A DNA stretch of 64,000 bases, taken from positions 310,001 through 374,000 of the forward strand of contig FCOH02000002.1 in NCBI GenBank assembly GCA_001544595.2. The letters are read 5' to 3'. The position numbers and the translations under genes are program-made. The notes beneath the pieces are model-generated. The model was given only the letters and a program-made list of their open reading frames with translations. It was not told the origin of the DNA and ran no database searches. The stretch's first letter is position 1. Each line of letters starts with the position of its first letter. The stretch comes from Caballeronia peredens. GTDB lineage: Bacteria > Pseudomonadota > Gammaproteobacteria > Burkholderiales > Burkholderiaceae. Positions 18,486 through 28,720 of this stretch are shown one piece after another.

Positions 18486-19042
18486 GGCGCGCGTCTGCGT
18501 CCGGGCAGATTGCGCCGCTCGGACGGCGCGCGGATGAAGTCGGTCAGCACGGCTTCGAAGAGCGCGAGCGCGCCGGGCATCTGCCGGTAGCGATGTTCGT
18601 AGAGCCGGCTTTGGCCGTCGCAGAATCGGAGCGCGAAATAATCCGCGAGCAGGTTGCCCTGCGCTTCCATGTTGTAATCGGAGAGACGCTTGCCGTCGGC
18701 GAGCGTGTAGGCGTACGTCAGGCCGACGCGGATCGCGCCGCGCAGCCTGACCGGATAGCCGAGCTGAAATTGCCAGACGTGCGTCATCTCGTGGATGAAC
18801 CACATGCGCTCGGTCAGGCTGCAGCCGGAGAAATCATCCTGAAAACAGGCGCGCGGAAAATACAGGTTGCCGTCGGGCGCCATGGCCGTGCGCGGCGGCT
18901 GCAGGCCGAACGGCAGATAGCCGCAGGCGTAGACCGAAACCTTCGCATAGTCGATCGCGTCCCGGAACACGAGCCGGGCCATCGCGGATTCGCCATGTGT
19001 CAGCGGACGGGCGTGGCGCTTTCGATTTGAAAGAACGGGCAT
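18482..19042 (-). CDS. Predicted zinc metallopeptidase-like protein (HExxH), Vgr-related type
   Basis: A 186-residue protein with the zincin motif HEMTHVWQ (HExxH, about residues 85-89) and a further AQGNLLADYFALRF stretch where a third ligand could lie. It has no signal peptide. It starts with RPLTHGESAMARLVF, a pattern I associate with proteins labelled Vgr-related that often accompany type VI or Rhs genes; none of these is near here. Because the RPLT stretch belongs to the conserved part, I kept the ATG at 19042 rather than the inner one at 18982. It is convergent with the MocR gene, with the two stop codons overlapping. Function unknown; a peptidase role is inferred from the motif only. 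Confidence 0.7.
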   Translation of the reverse strand: MPVLSNRKRHARPLTHGESAMARLVFRDAIDYAKVSVYACGYLPFGLQPPRTAMAPDGNLYFPRACFQDDFSGCSLTERMWFIHEMTHVWQFQLGYPVRLRGAIRVGLTYAYTLADGKRLSDYNMEAQGNLLADYFALRFCDGQSRLYEHRYRQMPGALALFEAVLTDFIRAPSERRNLPGRRRAP

Positions 19043-19094
19043 GACGGCGGGATGGGCGAGTGTCGGGCGATGATCCTATCCGGGCGTGCCGGCT

Positions 19095-19122
19095 CTTGAA
19101 ACATGACTCACTGCCCTCATAT
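19095..19122 (+). promoter_or_regulatory. Sigma-32 (heat-shock) promoter of htpG
   Basis: CTTGAA (19095-19100, followed by A) and CCTCATAT (19115-19122) are 14 bp apart. The heat-shock consensus is CTTGAAA and CCCCATNT, so both elements match nearly fully. Transcription would begin about 70 bp before htpG. Confidence 0.75.
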
Positions 19123-19197
19123 CCGACGAATTGTCCGCGCGGGCGTGCACGCGACGGACTGAACAGACCCACGAAATCAACACCAGAGGACCCGACC

Positions 19198-21102
<1,905 letters not shown>

Positions 21103-21127
21103 AGCTCACGAGGGACGTGCTTTGAAG

Positions 21128-21166
21128 AACGCGCTGCCGGGATGCAACCGGCAGCGCGTTTTTTTA
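21128..21166 (+). terminator. Rho-independent terminator after htpG
   Basis: AACGCGCTGCCGG pairs perfectly with CCGGCAGCGCGTT across a 7-base loop and runs into TTTTTATTT. The T-run overlaps the stop codon of the convergent small gene. Confidence 0.9.
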
Positions 21167-21421
21167 TTTGAGCTTGCGCTCCTTGTTGGATTGCGCCAGT
21201 ACGGACGCGGCGAGCGTTTTGGTTTCTTCCGAATATTTGCTGCTGTGAAGCACTTCGCTTGCCTTGTGTTCCATTTCGGCGCTGGTTTGCTTCTTGGTGT
21301 GCGACTGCGACAGCGCGGATGCCGCGAGGCTTTTCTTGATGGCAGAGGCCTTCGGATCATGCAGCGTTTCAGCCGCGAGATGCGCGACTCGCTTCGATGT
21401 CTGTTTCTTGTTTTCCGACAT
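21164..21421 (-). CDS. Small protein with an internal duplication
   Basis: An 85-residue soluble protein, rich in Lys, Ala and Ser, with no signal peptide. It consists of two similar halves of about 36 residues: one contains AAETLHDPKASAIKKSLAASAL and the other ASEVLHSSKYSEETKTLAASVL, each a predicted pair of helices with the shared LAAS(A/V)L(S/A)Q end. I know similar small unnamed proteins in enterobacteria and Burkholderiales but no function. AAGGA lies about six bases before the ATG at 21421; the frame extends further up without homology. It is convergent with htpG and divergent from ubiC. Confidence 0.75.
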   Translation of the reverse strand: MSENKKQTSKRVAHLAAETLHDPKASAIKKSLAASALSQSHTKKQTSAEMEHKASEVLHSSKYSEETKTLAASVLAQSNKERKLK

Positions 21422-21569
21422 TCGCTGTCCTTTGATTGATCTTCCGTTGATCGATGTGCCGATGGTTTCGCCCGGCGCGCGGCCGCACGCGACACGCGTG
21501 AACGACCATTCAGTTTCTTTCGTTCGGCGCACGAGCTCCATACGAATCGTCCGAAGTACGGGGTGATCC

Positions 21570-21575
21570 TATAAT
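21570..21575 (+). promoter_or_regulatory. -10 box immediately before ubiC
   Basis: A perfect TATAAT ends seven bases before the ubiC ATG, so transcription would start at or next to the A of the start codon. The -35 region at 17-bp spacing is weak (TCGTCC). No ribosome binding site is visible. Confidence 0.45.
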
Positions 21576-21582
21576 CACGGCC

Positions 21583-22224
21583 ATGCCGACGCCCATCGAT
21601 CCCGCCGACGCCCACTGGCGCGTCGTTCCGCTTCCCACATTCAGCGACACTCAGAAAGACTGGCTCACGCGCGGCGGCTCGCTGACCGCCCACTTGCGCA
21701 CGCTCGGTGCGGTCAGCGTCGACGTCACGCGCGAGGCTGTCGATCTTCCGTGGCAGGACGAAGCGCGCGCCCTCGGCATCACGTCGCGCACGCCGGTCTG
21801 GGTGCGCGAAGTCGCGCTGAACGTGGATGGCGTGCCGTTTGTCGTGGCGCACAGCATTGTCGCGCTGACGCACAGCATCGGCGTGTGGCAGTCGATGCGC
21901 CGTCTGCGCACGCGTCCGCTCGCCGAACTGCTCTACAGCGACAGCAGCGTCTCGCGCTCGGCGCTCGCGAGCCGCCGGCTCACGGCGCGGCATCCGCTGC
22001 ACCGGCTCGCGTCGGCGCAGGCGCGGGATGCGGGGCACGTGCTCGTCGCGCGACGCTCCGTGTTCGAGCGACACGGCGCGCCGCTGATGGTCACGGAATG
22101 CATGCTCGATGCGCTCTGGACAAGGCTCGCGCCGCTGCACGGCCCGCGCCGGCGCGATCACGCGCGCTCCTATGAGCACCTGAGCTCGCATGCGACGCGC
22201 GCAGCGCAGGGCGAAGCCAGATGA
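21583..22224 (+). CDS. ubiC: Chorismate--pyruvate lyase
   Basis: Converts chorismate to 4-hydroxybenzoate and pyruvate, the entry step of ubiquinone synthesis. 213 residues. The family pattern is visible: [22 protein letters not shown] with the active-site Arg, [10 protein letters not shown], and LMVTECML with the active-site Glu. The basic C-terminal tail (about 25 residues) is longer than in E. coli (165 residues). The next gene starts inside its stop codon (ATGA, 22221-22224). A TATAAT lies only seven bases before the ATG and there is no ribosome binding site, so a leaderless start is possible. Confidence 0.88.
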   Translation: MPTPIDPADAHWRVVPLPTFSDTQKDWLTRGGSLTAHLRTLGAVSVDVTREAVDLPWQDEARALGITSRTPVWVREVALNVDGVPFVVAHSIVALTHSIGVWQSMRRLRTRPLAELLYSDSSVSRSALASRRLTARHPLHRLASAQARDAGHVLVARRSVFERHGAPLMVTECMLDALWTRLAPLHGPRRRDHARSYEHLSSHATRAAQGEAR

Positions 22225-22727
22225 AGCTCGCGGGATTCGCACCGGTCGGCGACGAGGCCACGCACACGCTCATCCTCGGCAGTTTTCCGGGTGTCGCGTC
22301 GCTCGCGGCGACACAGTACTACGCGCATCCGCGCAATCAGTTCTGGCGTCTGGTGGGCGCGGCGATCGGCGAGAATCTGCACGAACTCGCCTACGACGCC
22401 CGGCTCGCGCGGCTCGTGGCGCACGGCATCGGACTGTGGGACGTGCTCGCCGCATGCGAGCGCGAAGGCAGCCTCGACAGCGCGATCCGCCACGCGTCGC
22501 CCAACGACTTCGCCGAATTCCGCGTGCGCTTTCCGGCGCTGCGCCGCGTGTGCTTCAACGGCAAGACCTCGGGCAGATTCGCGCCGGTGCTCGCCGCCGC
22601 GGGCTACGCGACGCTCGTGTTGCCGTCGTCGAGCGCGGCCAATGCTATCCTCTCGTTCGATCAAAAATTGCGCGTATGGCGCGACATCCTCACTCATGAC
22701 GAATCTGATCAGGCGCGCGTCCGCTGA
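22221..22727 (+). CDS. DNA-deoxyinosine glycosylase (hypoxanthine-DNA glycosylase)
   Basis: A 168-residue member of the uracil-DNA-glycosylase superfamily that removes deaminated adenine (hypoxanthine) from DNA. The opening shows [26 protein letters not shown] in two parts: the LGSFPG catalytic loop and the [10 protein letters not shown] stretch with the Asn that defines this branch. A second loop, VLPSSSAAN, matches the DNA-intercalating VLPSTSPAN pattern. It overlaps ubiC by 4 bp and the next gene by 32 bp, so translation is coupled along the three. Confidence 0.88.
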   Translation: MKLAGFAPVGDEATHTLILGSFPGVASLAATQYYAHPRNQFWRLVGAAIGENLHELAYDARLARLVAHGIGLWDVLAACEREGSLDSAIRHASPNDFAEFRVRFPALRRVCFNGKTSGRFAPVLAAAGYATLVLPSSSAANAILSFDQKLRVWRDILTHDESDQARVR

Positions 22728-23607
22728 AGCCCGCGCGTTCGGCCGCAAGAAAGAAGGCAACAAGAAGCAGCGCGCCGCGCGCGAACGCGATGACGACGAC
22801 CGCCGCGAACTCGCGAACGCGCCGCGCATCGACGCGCCCCGCAAGCCGCGCTTCGCGCCCGTGACGTTCTCGGAAGAGGGCGGCGTGCGCTATCTGCATT
22901 TCGGCACCGAATGGGTGCAGGGCGCGATGCGGCTGAAAAAGCCCGATCACATCGAACTCGAGTACGCGCAGCAGATGATGGCGTGGCTGCTGTTCATCGA
23001 GACGCCGGCGCGCGTCGTGCAACTCGGCCTCGGCGCCGCGGCGCTCACCAAGTTCTGCTATCGCTTCCTGAAGCGCGCGAAAGTGGAAGCGGTCGAGCTG
23101 AATCCCGCCGTCGTGATCGCCGCGCGCGCAATGTTCGAATTGCCCTACGACGACGCGCGCCTCACCGTCACCGAGCGCGACGCCTGGGAATTCGTCAACG
23201 ATCGCGCGAACCACGGCACGATCGGCGCGTTGCAGATCGATATCTACGACGCCACCGCGCGCGGCCCCGTGCTCGACAGCGTGTCGTTTTACCGGGCCTG
23301 CCGCGCGTGTCTCACGCCGCAGGCCGGCGTCGTCACGATCAACCTGTTCGGCGACCATCCGAGCTTCGTGCGCAACATGCGCCATCTCAACGAGGCGTTC
23401 GATCGTCGCGTGATCGCGCTGCCCGAAGTGCACGACGGCAATCGCGTCGCGCTGGCGTTCGCCGGTCCCGCGCTCGACGTGCCGTTCGCCGCTCTCGAGG
23501 CGCGCGCGAAGCTGATCGAGGCGCAACTCGGCCTGCCGGCGCGCAAGTGGGTCAAAGGTCTCGCCGAGAGCGCCGGCGTGGCTGCGAGCGGTTCGTTCTC
23601 CATTTGA
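22696..23607 (+). CDS. Spermidine-synthase-like methyltransferase-fold protein
   Basis: A 303-residue protein with the Rossmann-type fold of polyamine aminopropyltransferases. The nucleotide loop reads VQLGLGAAALTKFCYR, followed by VEAVELNPAVVIAARAMF (acidic ribose-binding Glu) and QIDIYDATARGPVLDS, where the Asp residues hold the position of the catalytic DSSDP of SpeE. The glycine loop and active-site stretch are unlike true SpeE, and no speD is nearby, so spermidine synthesis is uncertain. The first 55 residues are highly charged. I place the start at the ATG at 22696, 32 bases inside the glycosylase gene; the frame itself is open further up. Confidence 0.75.
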   Translation: MTNLIRRASAEARAFGRKKEGNKKQRAARERDDDDRRELANAPRIDAPRKPRFAPVTFSEEGGVRYLHFGTEWVQGAMRLKKPDHIELEYAQQMMAWLLFIETPARVVQLGLGAAALTKFCYRFLKRAKVEAVELNPAVVIAARAMFELPYDDARLTVTERDAWEFVNDRANHGTIGALQIDIYDATARGPVLDSVSFYRACRACLTPQAGVVTINLFGDHPSFVRNMRHLNEAFDRRVIALPEVHDGNRVALAFAGPALDVPFAALEARAKLIEAQLGLPARKWVKGLAESAGVAASGSFSI

Positions 23608-23621
23608 GCGACGCGGGAATT

Positions 23622-23648
23622 CCAGGCCGCAACGGCGTTCCGGCCTGG
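23622..23648 (+). other. Hairpin after spermidine-synthase-like gene
   Basis: CCAGGCCG (23622-23629) pairs with CGGCCTGG (23641-23648) 15 bases after the stop codon. No T-run follows, so it may protect the 3' end or aid factor-dependent termination rather than end transcription alone. Confidence 0.45.
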
Positions 23649-23694
23649 TTCCGAAAGTCTTTCAAATCAGTGGAATAGTCGGGATTCCCCCTGC

Positions 23695-23722
23695 TTGACC
23701 CGCCTTTAACGGTCCATATACT
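23695..23722 (+). promoter_or_regulatory. Sigma-70 promoter of the DUF3311-mctP operon
   Basis: TTGACC (23695-23700), a 16-bp spacer, and TATACT (23717-23722): each hexamer matches consensus at five of six positions. The leader to the first ATG would be about 97 bases. Confidence 0.7.
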
Positions 23723-23825
23723 CCCTCTGTTATTTCGGGGCGCTTTCAGCGACACGTCTACCCGACGACCGGCATCCCGCCGGACTCGCGATAATCCAAC
23801 GAATCAAAACAAGAGGAGACCGTTC

Positions 23826-24083
23826 ATGGCTCACGAAGCTGCGACCGGCACCGGACAACCGCGCAACAAGCACTGGCTGTGGCTTTTGATCCTTCCCTGG
23901 ATCGGTGTGGTATGGGTGCCGTTTTACAACAAGATCGAGCCCGTTTTGTGGGGCTTTCCGTACTTCTACTGGTATCAGCTTCTGTGGGTGCTGATCAGCG
24001 CGGTCATCACGGCCGTCGTCTACAAAAAGACCAAGGCGCTGCCTTCGGGACGCAAAAATAATAATCAAGGAGGTGCGCGATGA
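23826..24083 (+). CDS. DUF3311 small membrane protein (symporter partner)
   Basis: An 85-residue membrane protein with two helices (about 17-34 and 48-67) containing the DUF3311 signature: WLLILPWIGVVWVPFYN and GFPYFYWYQLLWVLISA. DUF3311 proteins are regularly encoded just before sodium:solute symporters and are thought to be small subunits or assembly factors of them. AAGAGGAG lies before the ATG. It overlaps mctP by 4 bp (ATGA), so the two are made together from the promoter at 23695. Confidence 0.9.
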   Translation: MAHEAATGTGQPRNKHWLWLLILPWIGVVWVPFYNKIEPVLWGFPYFYWYQLLWVLISAVITAVVYKKTKALPSGRKNNNQGGAR

Positions 24084-25633
24084 TGAACGGCACCGCAACC
24101 TTCGTCTTCGTTCTCTTCTTTGTCGGCGTCACGATTCTCGGCTTCATCGCCGCGCACTGGCGCAAGGGCGATCTCGCGCAGCTCGACGAATGGGGCCTCG
24201 GCGGCCGCCGCTTCGGCACCATCGTCACGTGGTTCCTGCTCGGCGGCGATCTCTATACCGCCTACACGTTCGTCGCCGTTCCGGCGCTCGTGTTCGGCGC
24301 GGGCGCAACCGGTTTCTTCGCGCTGCCGTACACCATCCTCATCTATCCGTTCGCGTTCGTCGTGTTTCCGAAGCTGTGGAGCATCGCGAAGCGTCACGGC
24401 TATGTGACCGCCGCCGACTTCGTGCATGCGCGCTACAACAGCCGCATGCTGGCGCTCGCCATCGCGCTGACGGGCATCGTCGCGACGATGCCGTACATCG
24501 CGCTGCAACTGGTCGGCATCGAAGTTGTGATCGGCGCGCTCGGCTTCTCGACGCAAGGCTTCGTCGGCGATCTGCCGCTCATCATCGCGTTCGCGATTCT
24601 CGCCGCGTACACGTACACGTCAGGTCTGCGCGCGCCCGCGATGATCGCTGTGGTGAAGGACGTGCTGATCTACATCACGATCATCGCCGCGATGATCGTG
24701 ATTCCGGCGCAGCTCGGCGGCTTCGGGCACATCTTCAGCGTCGTGCCGCCGGAGAAACTGCTGCTGAAGGCGCCGGATGCCGCGAGCCTGAACGGCTACA
24801 GCGCCTATGCGACGCTGGCGGTGGGTTCGGCGCTCGCGCTGTTCCTGTATCCGCACTCGGTGACGGCGATTCTTTCGTCGAATTCGGGCAACACGATCCG
24901 CCGCAACATGTCGCTGCTGCCGGCGTATTCGCTCGTGCTCGGCCTGCTCGCGCTGCTCGGCTACATGGCGCTCGCCTCGGGCGTGAAGGACATGCCGGAA
25001 TTCGCGTCGTACTTCAAGGCTTACGGCGCGAACTTCGCCGTGCCGGCGCTGTTCCTGCACTACTTCCCGTCGTGGTTCGTGGGCGTGGCATTCGCGGCCA
25101 TCGGCATCGGCGCGCTGGTGCCGGCGGCGATCATGTCGATTGCGGCGGCGAATCTCTACACGCGCAACGTGCATCGCGAGTTCGTCAACAAGTCGATGAC
25201 GCCGGAGCAGGAAACCAACGTCGCGAAGCTCGTGTCGCTGATCGTGAAAGTCGGCGCGGTGGTCTTCATTCTCGCGCTGCCGCTCACCTACGCGATCCAG
25301 CTGCAACTGCTCGGCGGCATCTGGATCATCCAGACGCTGCCCGCGCTCGTGCTCGGCCTCTATACGCGCGTGCTCGATCATCGCGGTCTGCTGATCGGCT
25401 GGGCGGTGGGTATCGGCGTCGGTACGTGGATGGCCGTGTCGCTGCAACTGAAGGGCTCGATCTACCCGCTGCATCTGTTCGGCTACGTCGTGCCGGGCTA
25501 CGCGGCCGTGTGGGCGCTGATCGTGAATCTGATCGTCGCGGTGGCCGTGAGCCTGCTCGTGCGCGTGCTGGGCCTGAAGCGCTCGGACGACCGCACGCGT
25601 CCGGAAGACTATCTGGACATCGTGGAAGGCTGA
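24080..25633 (+). CDS. mctP: Sodium:solute symporter, monocarboxylate type
   Basis: A 517-residue inner-membrane symporter of the SSS family, with about 13 hydrophobic helices and the family pattern WGLGGRRFGTIVTWFLLGGD near the N-terminus and an NSGNTIRRNMSLLPAYS stretch in the middle. It most resembles MctP of rhizobia, which imports lactate, pyruvate, acetate and some amino acids; this assignment also rests on the DUF3311 partner upstream. A very strong ribosome binding site (AAGGAGGTG, inside the upstream gene) precedes the ATG pair at 24080/24083. A terminator follows. Confidence 0.85.
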   Translation: MMNGTATFVFVLFFVGVTILGFIAAHWRKGDLAQLDEWGLGGRRFGTIVTWFLLGGDLYTAYTFVAVPALVFGAGATGFFALPYTILIYPFAFVVFPKLWSIAKRHGYVTAADFVHARYNSRMLALAIALTGIVATMPYIALQLVGIEVVIGALGFSTQGFVGDLPLIIAFAILAAYTYTSGLRAPAMIAVVKDVLIYITIIAAMIVIPAQLGGFGHIFSVVPPEKLLLKAPDAASLNGYSAYATLAVGSALALFLYPHSVTAILSSNSGNTIRRNMSLLPAYSLVLGLLALLGYMALASGVKDMPEFASYFKAYGANFAVPALFLHYFPSWFVGVAFAAIGIGALVPAAIMSIAAANLYTRNVHREFVNKSMTPEQETNVAKLVSLIVKVGAVVFILALPLTYAIQLQLLGGIWIIQTLPALVLGLYTRVLDHRGLLIGWAVGIGVGTWMAVSLQLKGSIYPLHLFGYVVPGYAAVWALIVNLIVAVAVSLLVRVLGLKRSDDRTRPEDYLDIVEG

Positions 25634-25695
25634 TTCAACTCTTTGCGACGACGCGCCGTGCCTGGCGCCCGACGCGTCGCGCGAAAAGCTGGTAA

Positions 25696-25736
25696 AACGC
25701 CCGTAACAGCCGCTGGCCGTTGCGGGCGTTTCGTTG
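25696..25736 (+). terminator. Rho-independent terminator after mctP
   Basis: AACGCCCG pairs with CGGGCGTT, with further pairing (AAC/GTT, GCC/GGC) inside, followed by TTTCGTT. The T-run is short, so termination may be partial. Confidence 0.6.
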
Positions 25737-25787
25737 TGGCGGCGCCGGCGCCATCCGGCGGACCGTGTTTATCGACGCGAGCGAACC

Positions 25788-26897
25788 ATGCTTTCTCCGA
25801 CATCGACGTCATCCCGGCGCGGCCATCTCGCGCGCATCCTGCACTGGATCGGCTCGCCGTATTTTCGTTACAGGCACGCGAACGTGATCCACGCGGTGCG
25901 CGTCGCGCTCGCCATGGCGACGTCGTTCATCGTCACGACGGGCGTCGACGTGCCGCACGGTCCGTGGGCGTCGGTGTCGGTGCTCGTGGTGGTGGGCGGG
26001 CTGCAACACTACGGCAACATCCGCAAGAAGGCGACCGAGCGCGCGGTCGGCACGATGCTCGGCGCGCTGTTCGGGCTCGGCCTGATTCTCGTGGAATCGT
26101 TTTCCGGCTCGCAGATGCTGTTCTTCGTCCTGATGTGCCTGATCGCCGGCGGCTGCGCCTATTACGCGATCGGCAAGGCGGGGTACGTCGCGCTGCTCAC
26201 CGCGATCACGATGGTCATCGTCTCCGGTCACGGCGATCTGCCGCTTTCCACCGGCTTGTGGCGTACGGCCAATGTGATGATCGGAGTCGTGATCGCGCTG
26301 GGATTCTCGTTCGTGCTGCCGCAATACGCGACGTATTCGTGGCGCTACCGGCTCGCGGACAATCTGCGCGAGTGCGCGAAGTTCTACGGCGCCTTGCTGG
26401 ACGGCAGGCCGCTCATCGCGGAGGAAACCGCCCGGCGCTTCTTCGCGATGAGCCAGCGGCTCGTGCAGGCGCGCGCGCTGATGGAATCGGTCGCGAAGGA
26501 AACGGACGTGCCGATCGCGCAACTCGAGGAAATCCAACGGCTGCACCGCTCGATTCTCGCGGCGCTCGAAATGCTGATCACGTCGATGCCGGAAGTCGCG
26601 GCCGGCGCCAGCCATTTCGCGATCGCGTGCTCGCCGCGCGAATACGCCGTGCGTCAGCAACTGCTGCAGATGGCGCGGGCGCTGCGTTTCGGGCGCGTGG
26701 GGCTCCCGTACCGCGCGGTGGACACATCGGGCTTCGTGCCGGGCGCGTGCGCCGATCAGGACGAAAACGACCGGGCGACTCAAGGCATGCACTGGCTCGC
26801 GATGCGCTTCGTCGAACAGGTGGACCGGCTGCGGCTGCGTCTTTCCGAAATCGAACGGCAGTGGAATATCGAAGGTGCGCGGCCGCTCAACGACTGA
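25788..26897 (+). CDS. FUSC family inner-membrane transporter
   Basis: A 369-residue membrane protein of the FUSC / aromatic acid exporter type (YccS, AaeB relatives). A cytoplasmic start of about 35 residues is followed by six hydrophobic helices (about 38-195), including HGPWASVSVLVVVGGLQ and the RAVGTMLGALFGL stretch typical of the domain. The remaining 170 residues are soluble and helical, probably cytoplasmic. Only one membrane domain is present, so it may work as a dimer. Substrate unknown. The ATG at 25788 fits; a TTG upstream (25734) extends the frame without homology. Confidence 0.8.
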   Translation: MLSPTSTSSRRGHLARILHWIGSPYFRYRHANVIHAVRVALAMATSFIVTTGVDVPHGPWASVSVLVVVGGLQHYGNIRKKATERAVGTMLGALFGLGLILVESFSGSQMLFFVLMCLIAGGCAYYAIGKAGYVALLTAITMVIVSGHGDLPLSTGLWRTANVMIGVVIALGFSFVLPQYATYSWRYRLADNLRECAKFYGALLDGRPLIAEETARRFFAMSQRLVQARALMESVAKETDVPIAQLEEIQRLHRSILAALEMLITSMPEVAAGASHFAIACSPREYAVRQQLLQMARALRFGRVGLPYRAVDTSGFVPGACADQDENDRATQGMHWLAMRFVEQVDRLRLRLSEIERQWNIEGARPLND

Positions 26898-26923
26898 CGA
26901 GTCGGCGAGATCTACGCTGAAAC

Positions 26924-27351
26924 TCAGGCCGCCTGGGCTTCGTTTTCGCCGGCGACGTTGACCATCCAGGGCACGCCGAAGCGGTCGGTCAACATGCCGA
27001 AGCCCGGCGTCCAGGCGGTGGACTGCCACGGCGTGAGCACCTGGCCGCCTTCGGCCAGGCTGGCGAAAATGCGCTCGCCGGCCGGCGCGTCCTGCGCGAC
27101 GATCGACAGCGTGAAGCCCGCATAAGCCTTGTGCGACTGCTCGCTGCGGCCATCGGACGCCATGATGTCGTTCTGACCGACGCGAAATACCGCGTGCATC
27201 ACCTTGTCCTGCCACTCGGGCGGCGCATTGCCGCCGTCCGCATGTCGCGGAAGCGGATCAGCGCGACGATCTGCGCGCCGAATGCAGCCTGATACAGATC
27301 GAGCGCCGCGGCGCAGTCGCCGTTGAAAAAGAGATAAGTATCCAGTTGCAT
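26924..27351 (-). pseudogene. PhnB-like VOC protein, frameshifted
   Basis: The start (MQLDTYLFFNGDCAAALDLYQ, ATG at 27351) is the normal N-terminus of a PhnB-like / 3-demethylubiquinone-methyltransferase-like VOC protein. After FRDM (about 27240) the frame runs into a stop at 27199. The expected continuation (APPEWQDKVMHAVF to the C-terminus NVAGENEAQ) is intact in another frame ending at 26924. A one-base change in 27231-27244 would restore about 142 residues. Either the gene is newly inactivated or the base count is wrong. Both halves are otherwise well conserved, which argues for a recent event. Confidence 0.8.
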
Positions 27352-27527
27352 TCGAACGATCCCGTGCGTGGGCGGCGCGACACGCCGCAAAGCACGAGAG
27401 TCTATGGCAACGGAATGCCTCGTCGAATCGGAAAAGGTCAAAAGATGGCAGGACGCGGCGAAACGCAAAGGACCGCAAATCGAACCAATGCAGCGGCCCG
27501 ATGGCGGTCCTTACCAGACGAACCCTT

Positions 27528-28481
27528 TTACTGAAGCGCGCTGATCAGCTTTTCCAGCTTGACTGCATCGGCGGCGAACGTGCGGATGCCTTCGGCGAGC
27601 TTTTCGGTCGCCATGGCGTCGTCGTTCAGGAGGAAGCGGAAGGTCGGCTCGTCGACCCCGATCTTCTCCACGTTCTCGTTTTTCGCCGATTCCGGCGACA
27701 GCTTGCGCTCGACGGTGTCGTTGCTGTCGGCCAGCTTTTTCAGGAGATCGGGACTGATGGTCAGCAGATCGCAGCCGGCGAGCTCGGTGATCTGGCTCAC
27801 CGTGCGGAAGCTCGCGCCCATCACCTCGGTCTTGTAGCCGAACTTCTTGTAATACGCATAAATGCGCCGCACCGAATGCACGCCGGGATCGTTCGCACCG
27901 CCGTTCTTCACTTCGTCCCATTCGGCGCCGGCGGACTTCTTGTACCAGTCGTAGATCCGGCCGACGAACGGCGAAATGAGTTGCGCACCGGCTTCCGCGC
28001 ACGCGACGGCCTGAGCCAGCGAGAACAGCAGCGTCATGTTGCAGTGGATGCCTTCCTTCTGCAGCACTTCGGCGGCGCGAATGCCTTCCCACGTCGAGGC
28101 GAGCTTGATCAGCACGCGGTCGCGGCCGATGCCCGCGTTCTCATACAGCTTGATGATCTCGTGCGCCTTGTCGATCGAGCCTTTGGTGTCGAACGAAAGC
28201 CGCGCGTCGACTTCGGTGGACACGCGCCCCGGAATGATCTTCAGGATTTCGGTGCCGAACGCGACCAGCAGATTGTCGATGATCTGCGGCATCGGCTTCT
28301 TCGCGTGCTCCTTGACGGTCTTTTCGAGCAGCGGCTTGTAGTCGTCCTTCTGGACGGCCTTCAGGATCAGCGACGGGTTGGTCGTCGCGTCCCGCGGCTT
28401 GAATGCGATGAATTGCTGGAAGTCGCCCGTGTCGGCGACGACGGTCGTGTATTGCTTGAGCTGGTCGAGAGCGGATGTCAT
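27528..28481 (-). CDS. tal: Transaldolase
   Basis: Transfers a dihydroxyacetone unit between sugar phosphates in the non-oxidative pentose phosphate pathway. 317 residues, the normal length of the TalB class. The Schiff-base lysine is K126 in [22 protein letters not shown] (31-40) and [12 protein letters not shown] are the other family signatures. It is read alone on the minus strand; I see no convincing terminator after it. Confidence 0.96.
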   Translation of the reverse strand: MTSALDQLKQYTTVVADTGDFQQFIAFKPRDATTNPSLILKAVQKDDYKPLLEKTVKEHAKKPMPQIIDNLLVAFGTEILKIIPGRVSTEVDARLSFDTKGSIDKAHEIIKLYENAGIGRDRVLIKLASTWEGIRAAEVLQKEGIHCNMTLLFSLAQAVACAEAGAQLISPFVGRIYDWYKKSAGAEWDEVKNGGANDPGVHSVRRIYAYYKKFGYKTEVMGASFRTVSQITELAGCDLLTISPDLLKKLADSNDTVERKLSPESAKNENVEKIGVDEPTFRFLLNDDAMATEKLAEGIRTFAADAVKLEKLISALQ

Positions 28482-28720
28482 GTCGAGTCTCAGGCGCGTC
28501 GCGCCTTGTCAAATTGCGGTAACCCGCGGATTGGCCATGAATGCGACGCCGCGCGGCTACTTCGCCCGCCCGGCGCGCCCCTGAATGTCATTCCCTCATT
28601 CTAGTCCCGCGCGCGGCAAACGCGCTGAGAGCGTGCGCGGATGCCGGTTTTCGACCGGGCGCCGGCGCTCGCGTTCCATGCGGCGGGGCGCACCACACGA
28701 AATCCGCTGTGGAATGCGTG

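Noticed and set aside
27199..27468. The 89-codon N-terminal frame of the PhnB-like gene as a separate small gene
   Set aside because: Its last codons are unlike the family and the correct continuation is in the next frame; treated as one frameshifted gene.
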